A DNA stretch of 64,000 nt from Clostridium cadaveris. GTDB lineage: Bacteria; Bacillota; Clostridia; Clostridiales; Clostridiaceae. This document shows positions 27,648 to 36,106 of the stretch, in pieces. Both the position numbers and the translations under genes were made by a program. The notes under the pieces were generated by a model that made no database searches, was not told the DNA's origin, and worked only from the letters and a program-made list of their open reading frames with translations. The number at the start of each line of letters is the position of its first letter. Positions within the stretch are counted from its first letter, which is position 1. Location: assembly GCF_020911725.1 (NCBI RefSeq), contig NZ_CP076620.1:1182501-1246500 (forward strand). Reading direction: 5' to 3'.

Positions 27648-27986
27648 ATGTATAACGTAGACGAAATCATGTATGAATGTCCAGTGGAGGCTTTATCAAA
27701 TATATTGGGCAAAAAATGGGTAGCAGTTATAATTTGGACTATGCAAGATCAAAAGATGAGGTTTGGAGAATTACAAAGAGCTATAGAAGGATGTAGTAAA
27801 AAAATGTTAACCCAGCAGTTAGAGTTATTAATGGATAATCAAATCATAGTTAATGAAAAGAAAGTCTTAAATAATTCGGTGGAGTCTACGTATTACTTAA
27901 GTGAATCAGGATTGACACTTTTACCTATCATGGGAAAAATGATAGAGTGGAGTAATGATAACTTATCTTGTGATAGATACTACTAA
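27648..27986 (+). CDS. HxlR-family transcriptional regulator
   Basis: A 112-aa winged-helix regulator of the HxlR type, which commonly senses electrophiles or disulfide stress. Seen: CPVEALSNILGKKWVAVIIW at the N-terminus, and RFGELQRAIEGCSKKMLTQQ, the family signature. Cys10 precedes the helix as in redox-sensing members such as HypR and YodB. It lies inside the redox operon, 10 bases after the oxidoreductase gene and 24 before the CcdA fusion, and probably controls both. Confidence 0.9.
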   Translation: MYNVDEIMYECPVEALSNILGKKWVAVIIWTMQDQKMRFGELQRAIEGCSKKMLTQQLELLMDNQIIVNEKKVLNNSVESTYYLSESGLTLLPIMGKMIEWSNDNLSCDRYY

Positions 27987-28010
27987 TTATTAAATTTAGA
28001 GGAGAATATA

Positions 28011-29219
28011 ATGGAAAATATAAATTTATTTATTGTGTTTGTCGAAGGAATACTATCGATATTTTCGCCGTGTATACTGCCGATACTGCCTATTTATTTA
28101 AGCATGCTATCTAACAGTACTATAAGTGATATGCGAGAAGCAAAGTTTAGCAGCAGCCTGCTTATGAAGAATACTATATTCTTTGTATTAGGAATATCAA
28201 CTACTTTCTTTATCTTAGGATCATCCATAAATGCGTTGAGTTCATTTTTCAATACTAATAAGAGTCTTATAATGATTATAGGAGGACTTATAATTATATT
28301 TATGGGGTTATTCTATATAGGTATAATTAAATCATCTTTATTAAGTAGAGAAAAGAGATTTAATATGGAATCTAAAAACATGACGCCTCTGTCATCTTTT
28401 ATATTAGGTTTTACTTTTAGTTTTGGATGGACTCCGTGTATAGGTCCAATCCTTGCATCAGTTCTTATAATGGCCTCAAGTTCTCAAAATTCATTAACGG
28501 CAAATCTGCTTATCTTGATTTACACTTTAGGCTTTATACTGCCATTTATAATCGCATCATTATTCTATAGCAAATTATTTAGAAGGTTTGATAGTGTAAA
28601 AAATCATATGGATACGATAAAAAAGGTAAGTGGAATAATAATAATTGCCGCAGGAGTGATAATGCTTGTAAATGGCTTTGGAGGTATTAAAAATATGAAC
28701 AATTCAGCAAAAGATAGTTCATCTCAAAATAATATAAGTTCAAAGAGTAGTGAAAATAAGGAAAATCCAAAGAAGGAAGAAGAGAAAAAGAAGGTTCCAG
28801 CACCTGATTTTACATTATATGATAAGTATGGAAACAAACATAGCCTTAGCGAATACAAAGGTAAAACTATATTTTTGAATTTCTGGGCAACATGGTGTCC
28901 ACCTTGTAGAGGAGAGATGCCTGATATAGAAGAAATCTATAAGGAATATAATGAAAATAAGGAAGATGTGATAATACTAGGAGTTGCTTCACCAGATACA
29001 CCAAGAGAAGGATCAAAAGATGACATAAAAGACTTTTTAGATAAGAATGGATATACCTTCCCAGTAGTGTTTGGAGAAAAAGACTCAATGTTGTACAAAT
29101 ATAGCATAAGTTCATTCCCTTCAACATTTATAATCGATAAAGAAGGTTATGTAAAACAATATGCTAGAGGTGCTATGAGCAAGAATACTATGAAAAAACT
29201 TATAGAAAGTGCAAAGTAA
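28011..29219 (+). CDS. CcdA-type membrane protein fused to a TlpA-like thioredoxin domain
   Basis: Carries reducing equivalents across the membrane to an extracytoplasmic thioredoxin domain in the same chain, a minimal DsbD-like design. Seen: six hydrophobic segments in the first 225 residues with FSPCILPILPIYLS and SFGWTPCIGPILAS, which supply the membrane Cys pair of CcdA. A Ser/Lys/Glu-rich linker (about 230-262) follows. Then comes a TlpA/ResA domain with WATWCPPCRGEMPD, active-site Cys296 and Cys299, and FPSTFIIDKEG with the cis-Pro. A GAGGAG ribosome site precedes the ATG. It is the last gene of the redox group, with a terminator behind it. Confidence 0.9.
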   Translation: MENINLFIVFVEGILSIFSPCILPILPIYLSMLSNSTISDMREAKFSSSLLMKNTIFFVLGISTTFFILGSSINALSSFFNTNKSLIMIIGGLIIIFMGLFYIGIIKSSLLSREKRFNMESKNMTPLSSFILGFTFSFGWTPCIGPILASVLIMASSSQNSLTANLLILIYTLGFILPFIIASLFYSKLFRRFDSVKNHMDTIKKVSGIIIIAAGVIMLVNGFGGIKNMNNSAKDSSSQNNISSKSSENKENPKKEEEKKKVPAPDFTLYDKYGNKHSLSEYKGKTIFLNFWATWCPPCRGEMPDIEEIYKEYNENKEDVIILGVASPDTPREGSKDDIKDFLDKNGYTFPVVFGEKDSMLYKYSISSFPSTFIIDKEGYVKQYARGAMSKNTMKKLIESAK

Positions 29220-29238
29220 AATTTGCAATAGAGAATAT

Positions 29239-29269
29239 AAAGCCACGTAGACAAAACTGCGTGGTTTTA
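29239..29269 (+). terminator. Terminator after the CcdA fusion
   Basis: Twelve-bp stem AAAGCCACGTAG / CTGCGTGGTTTT including two G-T pairs, followed by a short T-rich stretch. Confidence 0.75.
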
Positions 29270-29403
29270 TAATTTTAAAGTTTATTTGCGATCTTAAAAA
29301 ATATAAGATGTAAAGTATAAATCAAAGGTATTGTACATTTTGTAATATATTCCCTGATTGTTGTATACTATTTATAGTATATATAATATTAGGAGGCTTA
29401 TGA

Positions 29404-30264
29404 GTGGAGGAGAGAATATATAAGAAATGGAAAAGAATAACTTCAACTCTCTTTGTAATATCTATAGTTGGAACTTTTATAATACCATATTTACCAAATG
29501 AAGCTGTACTTAAAAATAGTATTGCTATGCAGACGAGCTTATTAAGTAATAGTTTAATTATTTTTATATGCATAGTTATTGCTAATAAGAAGCTTCATGG
29601 AATTTATAATACTTTTAATATAGGGATAGGAAAAGGAATTGAAGGGTATACAGAAGGACTTCTTATTGGAATAGTGATGTTTATTTTAGTTACTGCAGGA
29701 ATTTATTTTACGGGGAATGCAGAAGTTGAATCTTTAAATGTACAGTCTACAGGATTAGAGGCTGTTCCATATATACTTATAATGTTTACAGGATGGATAG
29801 TACAAGGAGCGAGTGAGGAATTTTTGGTTAGAGGTATTATAATGAAATTTCTATCTACAAAAATAAATATATTTCTATCTGTACTATTGTCATCAATATT
29901 GTTTGCAGCTTTGCATCTAGGAAATAACTCTATAGGAGTTTTGGCACTAATAAACCTTACTCTTTTTGGGATAGTTATGGGATTATATGTGATAAAAACA
30001 AATGACATATGGGGAGCTTGTGGAATTCATACAGCATGGAATTTCATGCAAGGAAATATATTTGGATTTGAAGTAAGTGGAATAAATGTACCTACAGGAA
30101 CTTTGATTGATTTAAATACTTCGGGCAGTGGCTTTATAAGTGGAGGAGCGTTTGGACCGGAGGCAGGAATAATATGTACAATAGTGATTTTGATAGTTAT
30201 AGAAGTATTGATATATCAAATTTTTACGGATAAGCAATGTTTGTGTATATTTAAAAAAACTTAA
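29404..30264 (+). CDS. CPBP-family intramembrane metalloprotease
   Basis: Type II CAAX-like membrane protease; in bacteria these often act in bacteriocin self-immunity or membrane-protein turnover. Seen: about eight hydrophobic segments; motif 1 ASEEFLVRGIIM with the Glu pair and Arg, motif 2 ALHLGNNS, motif 3 HTAWNFMQGNIFG. The start is GTG at 29404 with AGGAGG 8 bases upstream; an ATG at 29400 is out of frame. It is monocistronic. A second, unrelated-length CPBP protein is at 42315. Confidence 0.88.
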   Translation: MEERIYKKWKRITSTLFVISIVGTFIIPYLPNEAVLKNSIAMQTSLLSNSLIIFICIVIANKKLHGIYNTFNIGIGKGIEGYTEGLLIGIVMFILVTAGIYFTGNAEVESLNVQSTGLEAVPYILIMFTGWIVQGASEEFLVRGIIMKFLSTKINIFLSVLLSSILFAALHLGNNSIGVLALINLTLFGIVMGLYVIKTNDIWGACGIHTAWNFMQGNIFGFEVSGINVPTGTLIDLNTSGSGFISGGAFGPEAGIICTIVILIVIEVLIYQIFTDKQCLCIFKKT

Positions 30265-30320
30265 TAAAGTTGCAATTAGAAGGTATTGATAAAATAATAT
30301 AGGCGTTAAAACATATGTAT

Positions 30321-30382
30321 AGAACAATTGTAGTGAATCTTTTGTCCATTGATGAAGGTTCTAACTACAATTGTTTTTTTAT
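30321..30382 (+). terminator. Terminator after the CPBP gene
   Basis: Outer stem AACAATTGTAGT / ACTACAATTGTT, with a partly paired inner loop, followed by TTTTTT. Confidence 0.85.
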
Positions 30383-30518
30383 GTGTTTGAATATTAAATG
30401 GAAAATAAAAATTTGTTTCTATTGACAAAATATTCTATATAATATAAAATTTATTTAGATAGATATAGAAACAAAATACAAAATATAATTTTGTATTTAT
30501 AAAAAAGGAGTGGTAAAT

Positions 30519-31562
30519 ATGGATTTTATAAATGCAATTCCTAATTTGGTTAAGGGATTTGAAATGAAAAAAGGATCGATTATATTACTAAACTTTTGGG
30601 GAGAAAATAGAGATTTAGATATATTAGATAAGTTTGCAGTAGAAATTGTTAAGGAGGGAGGAATACCAATAAGATATCAACATTCAAGGGAATTAAATAA
30701 AAAATATTTTGAAGAAGCGTCAGAAGAGAGCCTAGACTTTCCGGATAAGTTTTTTGAAATCTTTAAAGTATCAGATGTTGTGATTGATATATTAATGTAT
30801 ACTCCAGCTCCGCATAAGGATTTTCCAAGGGATAAAATAACCTATTATAAAAAGTATATGAGAAAACTATTTAATTCTCTTATCGAAGGAAAAGATTTAT
30901 TTATTCAAGTAAGGGTACCAACTAAGGAAAATGCTATGGAAGAAGATATAGATTATTCAGTTTATGAAGATGCAATATGTGCCGGTATAAGTATAGATTT
31001 TAATAAGCTTAAAAAAGAATGTGTAGAATTAGTAGATAATCTGAGCGAGAAAAAAGAAGTTACTATTTTTACAGAAGACGAAAATGAACTTAAATTTAGT
31101 GTGGAAAATAGAAAGTGGTATAAAGACGATGGTACAGGGGATATACCTTGTGGTGAAGTTTACATTGCACCAGTTGAAGAAAGTGCAAATGGAACAATAC
31201 TAATTCCAAAGATAACATTAATGGGAAGAAGGTTTTCAAATGTTTTTATGGAATTTGAAAAAGGAAGGCTTATTAAATGTTCATTAAGAGAATTAGAGGA
31301 ATTTATTAAAAAATTTCATGGAAATAGTGATATCATTGGAGAGTTTGGTGTTGGATTAAATGAAAACATTAAAGAACTTATAGGATGTAATGTTATAGAT
31401 GAAAAATGTAGAGGAACAGCCCATATAGCAATAGGAATGAATGAGATGTTTGGTGGAAAGAATTCATCAGACCTTCATATGGATTTTGTATTTAAGCCTA
31501 TAAAGATAGAGATAGATGGGAATGTCTTTATGGAAGGTTCAAAGATTTTATATTTAGATTAA
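30519..31562 (+). CDS. M29-like (AmpS/AmpT) metallo-aminopeptidase
   Basis: Probable metal-dependent aminopeptidase of family M29. Seen in the C-terminal half: PCGEVYIAPVEESANGTI, which matches the family's (P.GEV.TAP.E.S.NGT); IIGEFGVGLNENI; GTAHIAIGMNE; and DLHMDFVF. Together these supply the two Glu, two His and Asp ligands of the di-metal centre. The length of 347 aa is shorter than the usual 400-410, mostly in the N-terminal half. The ATG at 30519 has AAAGGAG 9 bases upstream; the frame extends to a GTG at 30510. It heads a four-gene operon with an unknown protein, an ArsR-type regulator and a methyltransferase. The substrate is unknown, and a non-peptidase role is possible. Confidence 0.75.
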   Translation: MDFINAIPNLVKGFEMKKGSIILLNFWGENRDLDILDKFAVEIVKEGGIPIRYQHSRELNKKYFEEASEESLDFPDKFFEIFKVSDVVIDILMYTPAPHKDFPRDKITYYKKYMRKLFNSLIEGKDLFIQVRVPTKENAMEEDIDYSVYEDAICAGISIDFNKLKKECVELVDNLSEKKEVTIFTEDENELKFSVENRKWYKDDGTGDIPCGEVYIAPVEESANGTILIPKITLMGRRFSNVFMEFEKGRLIKCSLRELEEFIKKFHGNSDIIGEFGVGLNENIKELIGCNVIDEKCRGTAHIAIGMNEMFGGKNSSDLHMDFVFKPIKIEIDGNVFMEGSKILYLD

Positions 31563-31583
31563 ATTATCAAAGGGGAGTTAATT

Positions 31584-31991
31584 ATGGAAAGATGTGAAAT
31601 ATTAAAAGAGGAATATATAAAGCAAGTCCAAGAGTTAATAAATAATTGGAAAGATAAGGCTATAAAATTAAGAAAACAAGGAGCAGAAGATGATGCAATT
31701 TTAGAGAATATAAAAGTAAATGTTATTGATATATTTTCTAAAATGTTTGATATAAGCTATAATAAAGTATGCAATGGAAAAGATGAAGATGATATAAAGC
31801 TTGATAACTTATATGAAACTTATCTTGAATACTTTAATAAAATACCCAAAAGCTGGATTGAGAAGAGAGAAAAAGATAAAGAACATGGGATGATGAAAGA
31901 ATATTATATAGAGCAAATAAAGCTAGAGACAGCGGATATGGTGAAAAATTTATTTTTAGATCACTATAATAAAATATGTGAGGATGAATAA
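31584..31991 (+). CDS. Hypothetical helical protein, 135 aa
   Basis: Not recognised. It is strongly charged and helical throughout, with no membrane segment or Cys cluster (two Cys only in the N-terminal half and one near the end). AGGGGAG precedes the ATG. Its stop codon abuts the ATG of the ArsR-type gene, so translation of the two is coupled. It may be a partner of the M29-like enzyme or of the regulator. Confidence 0.7.
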   Translation: MERCEILKEEYIKQVQELINNWKDKAIKLRKQGAEDDAILENIKVNVIDIFSKMFDISYNKVCNGKDEDDIKLDNLYETYLEYFNKIPKSWIEKREKDKEHGMMKEYYIEQIKLETADMVKNLFLDHYNKICEDE

Positions 31992-32543
31992 ATGTCTAGA
32001 GATTGTATAAAACTTATGAAATGCCTTGCAGATAAATCAAGGATATTAATTATAAACAATTTAATGGAAGAACCTATGTATGTTGAATTGTTATCACAAA
32101 GATTGAATTTAGCAGCTTCTACTATATCGTTTCATTTGAAGAAGCTTGAAGATGCTGAACTGGTTTATTCTGTAAAGGAACAGTATTATATTGTATATTA
32201 TTTAAATTATGATGTACTTTCAATGACAGTAAAAGATTTAATAACTTTGAACGATATAGATCGCGATGTGGAGAAAGAAAGAGAAAAGCAGTATAAAGAT
32301 GGTGTTATAAAGGATTTTTTTGAATATGGAAAATTAAAATCAATTCCAGTACAACAGAAGAAGAGAAAAATAGTAATGGAAAAAATATTGGAAAGCTTCA
32401 AACCTAACAGAGAATATACAGAAAGAGAAGTAAATATAATAATTGCTGATTTTAATGATGATTTCTGCACTATTCGAAGAGATATGGTAGGTTTTGATAT
32501 GCTTGAAAGAAATAATGGAATTTATAAGGTTAAAAATAACTAA
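31992..32543 (+). CDS. ArsR-type regulator with C-terminal DUF2087
   Basis: DNA-binding regulator. Seen: an ArsR/winged-helix domain in the first 90 residues (MKCLADKSRILIINNLMEEP and LNLAASTISFHLKKLEDAEL), then a C-terminal DUF2087 domain from about 110 (KRKIVMEKILESFKPNREYT, EREVNIIIADFNDDFCTIRR, DMVGFDMLERNNGIYKV). The metal-binding Cys pair of ArsR/SmtB is absent, so it is not an arsenic sensor of the classical kind. The gene starts at the base after the previous stop codon. It is likely the local regulator of this operon. Confidence 0.88.
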   Translation: MSRDCIKLMKCLADKSRILIINNLMEEPMYVELLSQRLNLAASTISFHLKKLEDAELVYSVKEQYYIVYYLNYDVLSMTVKDLITLNDIDRDVEKEREKQYKDGVIKDFFEYGKLKSIPVQQKKRKIVMEKILESFKPNREYTEREVNIIIADFNDDFCTIRRDMVGFDMLERNNGIYKVKNN

Positions 32544-32572
32544 AATTTTTTATAAAAGGAGGTTATCTCTAT

Positions 32573-33184
32573 ATGAACTTTGATAATGAAGCAAAGGAAT
32601 GGGATAACGCAAGAAGAATAGAAAGAGCTGTAGTAATTGCTGATGAAATGAGGAAAAGCTTAGGCAACACCAAAGATAAATCAGCATTAGAATTTGGTTG
32701 TGGTACAGGGCTTATAAGTTTTAATTTAAAAAATGATTTTAAGGATATAACCTTGATTGACTTATCTCAAGAAATGATTAATGTCCTAAATGACAAAATC
32801 AAAACCTTTGGTGTATCAAACATGGAAAGTATATGTTGTGATCTATTTGATGCAAGTATGAAAAAGCAATATGACGTTGTTTACTGTTCTATGGTAATGC
32901 ACCATATCATTGAGATTGAGAAAACTTTTGACAAATTTTATGATATGCTTAAAGCTTATGGAAAGCTGTGTATAGTTGATTTAGATGAAGATGGCGGTGC
33001 TCTTCATAGAGATTATAAAGACTTCGATGGACATAATGGGTTCTCTCAAAAATGGATGAGAAGTCTTTTAAGGGCAAAGGGATTTGGAAATGTGAAATCT
33101 TACACTTTTCATAAATGTTATCAAGAAATTTTAGGTGAGGAAATAAGCTACACATTGTTTATAATGACAGCTGATAAATTATAA
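32573..33184 (+). CDS. Class I SAM-dependent methyltransferase
   Basis: Small-molecule type methyltransferase. Seen: SAM motif I ALEFGCGTGLISFNL, motif II DITLIDLSQEMINVLN, and motif IV-like YDVVYCSMVMHHI. The length of 203 aa is typical. An AAAGGAGG ribosome site precedes the ATG. It is the last gene of the operon that starts with the M29-like peptidase; regulator plus methyltransferase pairs of this kind are frequent in clostridia, but the substrate is unknown. Confidence 0.88.
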   Translation: MNFDNEAKEWDNARRIERAVVIADEMRKSLGNTKDKSALEFGCGTGLISFNLKNDFKDITLIDLSQEMINVLNDKIKTFGVSNMESICCDLFDASMKKQYDVVYCSMVMHHIIEIEKTFDKFYDMLKAYGKLCIVDLDEDGGALHRDYKDFDGHNGFSQKWMRSLLRAKGFGNVKSYTFHKCYQEILGEEISYTLFIMTADKL

Positions 33185-33333
33185 ATAATAGTATAAAAAA
33201 GCTAAAGAAAAAGTGCGAAATTTATAGATATTAAGCAAAATTTGTTTGATTATTAAAAAAATAAATAGTATATTATAATCAGGCGTTATTTAAATTGCGT
33301 GAAATTTACTATAATAAGGATGGTGAACATATT

Positions 33334-33846
33334 ATGCTAACAGAAAAAGTTGCCAAGCTAATGAATGAACAGATAAATCATGAATTTTACTCTGCATATC
33401 TCTATCTAAGCTTTTCTAATTATTTTGTAGAAAATGGTTTGAATGGATTTGCTAATTGGTATCAAGTTCAAGCACAGGAAGAACGTGATCATGCAATGCT
33501 GCTTGTAAAGTACCTGCAAAATAATGAAGTAAAGGTTAATTATGAATCTATTAAAAGACCTGATAATACTTGGGCTAATAGTATGGAGGTTTTAAGAGCA
33601 GGACTTGAACATGAAAAATATATTACTGATTTGATACACGATATATATACTGAGGCTCAAGAGAATAAAGACTATAGAAGTTTGCAATTTTTGGACTGGT
33701 ATGTTAAGGAGCAAGGCGAAGAAGAAATGAATGCTAATGAACTTATTAAAAAATTTGAGTTATTTGGTGATGATACTAGAGCTCTTTATTTGTTAGATCA
33801 AGAATTGGAAGCTCGAGTTTACGCGGCACCTTCATTAGTTTTATAA
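33334..33846 (+). CDS. ftnA: Ferritin (non-heme)
   Basis: Iron storage and detoxification in a 24-mer shell. Seen: the four-helix ferritin fold with the ferroxidase ligands in MNEQINHEFYSAYLYLS and QAQEERDHAM, and a third in YVKEQGEEEMNANELIKKF. The length is 170 aa. The frame continues upstream to a TTG at 33295, but the ATG at 33334 has GGTGA 7 bases ahead and gives the standard ferritin start MLTEKVAKLMNEQ. It is monocistronic with its own terminator. I see no Fur box that I would defend. Confidence 0.93.
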   Translation: MLTEKVAKLMNEQINHEFYSAYLYLSFSNYFVENGLNGFANWYQVQAQEERDHAMLLVKYLQNNEVKVNYESIKRPDNTWANSMEVLRAGLEHEKYITDLIHDIYTEAQENKDYRSLQFLDWYVKEQGEEEMNANELIKKFELFGDDTRALYLLDQELEARVYAAPSLVL

Positions 33847-33954
33847 TTAAGCTTCTATTAAAACATATACTAATTTAAGTGAAAGATACATAGTTTTTGA
33901 AAATCAGTCAAAATGAATTTTTATATAATATTAATAAAATAACTTATTCTAAAG

Positions 33955-33993
33955 AATAGACTTTGTCACAGTAAAAGCAAAGTCTATTTTTAT
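33955..33993 (+). terminator. Terminator after ferritin gene
   Basis: Perfect 11-bp stem AATAGACTTTG / CAAAGTCTATT with a 12-base loop, then TTTTTATTT. The remaining gap to mgtE (33994-34251) shows only the promoter listed next; I looked for an M-box riboswitch and do not see one. Confidence 0.9.
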
Positions 33994-34183
33994 TTGCATA
34001 ATTTATTATATTACACAAAGTAATTTTGTTTAAGGTAATTGATTAAGTTTTATAGTAAGATATGTGTTAGAGTATAGGAAATGAGTTGTTATGAAAAACT
34101 AAGCAAGACATAGATAACAATATAAATAAGGATAAATAGGACAATATTATTATATTTAGTTTTTGGTTAAAATATTTTTGGAA

Positions 34184-34212
34184 TTGACGAATGAGCTCGT
34201 AAATTATATCAT
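34184..34212 (+). promoter_or_regulatory. Candidate promoter of mgtE
   Basis: TTGACG (34184-34189), 17-bp spacer, TATCAT (34207-34212). The predicted start of transcription leaves a leader of only about 30 bases, which excludes a leader riboswitch on this transcript. Confidence 0.5.
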
Positions 34213-34251
34213 TAATAAGGAAAATAAACCTCTAAGAAAAGGAGGAAGTCT

Positions 34252-35598
34252 ATGAAGACGGAATTAAATTACAAAGAATTTTTGGAAAAATTATTAAGGT
34301 GTGCTAATGAAGAAGAAATTTCTGAATTAGTAGAGGATATTCATCCTGCAGATATACTAGATATCCTGCATCAAAATGAGGATGATTTCTTTAAAATTTT
34401 AGATCTTTTACCGGAATGGTTTCTTGCAGATATAGTTGAAGAAGAAGACGATGAGGAAAAGTATGAATTATTAAAGAGATTTTCTGAAGGAAAACAAAAA
34501 AACATACTACACGAGATGTCTTCAGATGAACTTACAGATTTAGTAGGAGTTCTTGATGAAGAAGAGTCAAATGACGTATTAGAAAAGATGGACAAAGAGG
34601 ATAGAGATGATGTAAACAAACTTTTGTCATATAAACCTGATACGGCTGGTGGAATTATGGCCACTGAATTTGTATCTATAAGAGAAAATAAAACAATAGA
34701 GAAGACTCTTAAATATCTTCAAAAAGAAGGACCTGAGGCGGAAACAGCCTATTATTTATATGTTGTAGATAACGATGATATTTTAAAGGGCGTTGTCTCT
34801 TTAAGAGATATAGTATGCAATGACTTTAATACAAAAATCTCAGATATAACAAATACAAATGTAATTTCTGTGCCTTACTACATGGATCAGGAAGAAGTTG
34901 CGCAGGAGTTTAAAAAGTATGGATTCTTAACAATTCCTGTAGTCGATGAAAAAAATAAGATACTTGGAATAGTAACAGTAGATGATATAGTAGATGTAAT
35001 GGAAGAAGAGACAACTGAGGATATTCACCGTTTAGGAGGAGTAGACGAAGAGGAAAGAGTAGATGGTACATTAAAGGAATCTATAAAGAGTAGACTTCCA
35101 TGGCTTATAGTGAATTTGGTGACAGCTATATTAGCAGCTTCTGTAGTAGGAATTTTTGAAAGTACTATAAGTAAGGTTGTAACTTTGGCAACATTTATGC
35201 CTATAGTTGCTGGAATGGGAGGCAATGCTGGAACGCAGTCTTTAACCATAGTTGTTCGAGGAATAGCTCTTGGTGAGCTTACTGGAGAAAATGCAAAAAG
35301 AGTTTTTCTAAAAGAACTTTTAGTTGGACTCACTACAGGTATAGCAATAGGTTTTATTATTGCTGTATTAGGGTTTATATGGGAAGGAAATGTGATTTTT
35401 GGAATAGTTATAGGAGTAGCGATGATATTGAATATGATGGTTGCAACTATGGCTGGATATATAGTTCCGGTAATATTGAAAAAGCTTAAGATAGATCCTG
35501 CTCTTGCATCAGCAGTTTTTGTAACTACAGTTACTGATGTTTTAGGTTTCTTTTTCTTCTTAGGTTTAGCAACGGCATTTATAAATTATTTGATTTAA
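34252..35598 (+). CDS. mgtE: Magnesium transporter MgtE
   Basis: Mg2+-gated Mg2+ channel/transporter. Seen: the acidic MgtE N-domain (residues 1-125, with IHPADILDIL and LVEDIHPADI), two CBS domains (about 130-255, ATEFVSIRENKTIEKTLKYL and VISVPYYMDQEE), and five membrane segments from about 285, including the pore motif VAGMGGNAGTQSLTI. The length of 448 aa is normal. AAAGGAGGAAG precedes the ATG. It is monocistronic with a terminator. Confidence 0.95.
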   Translation: MKTELNYKEFLEKLLRCANEEEISELVEDIHPADILDILHQNEDDFFKILDLLPEWFLADIVEEEDDEEKYELLKRFSEGKQKNILHEMSSDELTDLVGVLDEEESNDVLEKMDKEDRDDVNKLLSYKPDTAGGIMATEFVSIRENKTIEKTLKYLQKEGPEAETAYYLYVVDNDDILKGVVSLRDIVCNDFNTKISDITNTNVISVPYYMDQEEVAQEFKKYGFLTIPVVDEKNKILGIVTVDDIVDVMEEETTEDIHRLGGVDEEERVDGTLKESIKSRLPWLIVNLVTAILAASVVGIFESTISKVVTLATFMPIVAGMGGNAGTQSLTIVVRGIALGELTGENAKRVFLKELLVGLTTGIAIGFIIAVLGFIWEGNVIFGIVIGVAMILNMMVATMAGYIVPVILKKLKIDPALASAVFVTTVTDVLGFFFFLGLATAFINYLI

Positions 35599-35626
35599 AA
35601 ATATAATAAGCACATACATATTGGTG

Positions 35627-35681
35627 ACAATTGGAATGAGAATACTTTTTATAATAGATTTCTCATTTCAATTGTTTTATT
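35627..35681 (+). terminator. Terminator after mgtE
   Basis: Sixteen-bp stem ACAATTGGAATGAGAA / TTCTCATTTCAATTGT (one G-T pair) with a 17-base loop, then TTTTATTTTT. In 35682-35990 I see only A+T-rich sequence without a supportable gene. Confidence 0.9.
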
Positions 35682-35990
35682 TTTGAGAAAAATAAGCATA
35701 AAAACTTGTATTTTAAGTGCAATCTATAAAAATTGCTAATAGTTTAATTTAGTAATAGAAATGGTTTACCGAAAAAATTAGATGAAGAAAATTAGAAAAA
35801 CAAGATAAAAATATTTAAAAATCATTGTGATAAAATACAAGATTATTATGATTTGTTACAACGAAAAAAACTATAAAAAATAAAAGTGATTATAGCTAAT
35901 TGGTTTAATTTTCTGAATTTGATATGAAATATATAGAAATTTATTGATTAGATACTATGAAAAGTTAAAAATATAACAATAAAAGCTGTG

Positions 35991-36019
35991 TTGACAAATG
36001 ATACCAATGGAATTATGAT
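35991..36019 (+). promoter_or_regulatory. Consensus sigma-A promoter of the lactate operon
   Basis: TTGACA (35991-35996), exactly 17 bp, TATGAT (36014-36019). Eleven of twelve positions match the consensus, so this is a strong promoter that needs a repressor. The leader before lctP is about 80 bases. Confidence 0.8.
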
Positions 36020-36031
36020 GAGATTGTTAGA

Positions 36032-36042
36032 TGGTCAGACCA
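36032..36042. promoter_or_regulatory. FadR/LldR-type GntR operator
   Basis: TGGTCAGACCA is a perfect palindrome apart from its central base and fits TGGTNNNACCA, the pattern bound by FadR-subfamily GntR regulators such as LldR/LutR that control lactate genes. It lies about 13-23 bases after the -10 box, over the expected start of transcription, a position suited to repression. The regulator gene itself is not nearby. Confidence 0.75.
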
Positions 36043-36106
36043 ATTATTAATTAAATACTAATGAACCAACATTTTTTAACCAATTTTATATTAGGGGGAA
36101 AAGTCT

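Noticed and set aside
29400-29423. ATG at 29400 as start of the CPBP gene
   Set aside because: Out of frame with a stop within eight codons; the GTG at 29404 is in frame and has AGGAGG upstream.
33994-34251. M-box (Mg2+) riboswitch ahead of mgtE
   Set aside because: The conserved M-box core is absent, and the best promoter leaves a leader of only about 30 bases.
35025-35333. Long minus-strand open frame inside mgtE
   Set aside because: It is the shadow of a well-supported gene, with no ribosome site and unlikely composition; the same holds for minus-strand frames inside rclA-like, bceB-like and hyp genes.
35761-35772. Second GntR operator (TGGTTTACCGA) upstream of the lactate operon
   Set aside because: The half-sites are one base too close and the second half is imperfect, so it does not fit TGGTNNNACCA.
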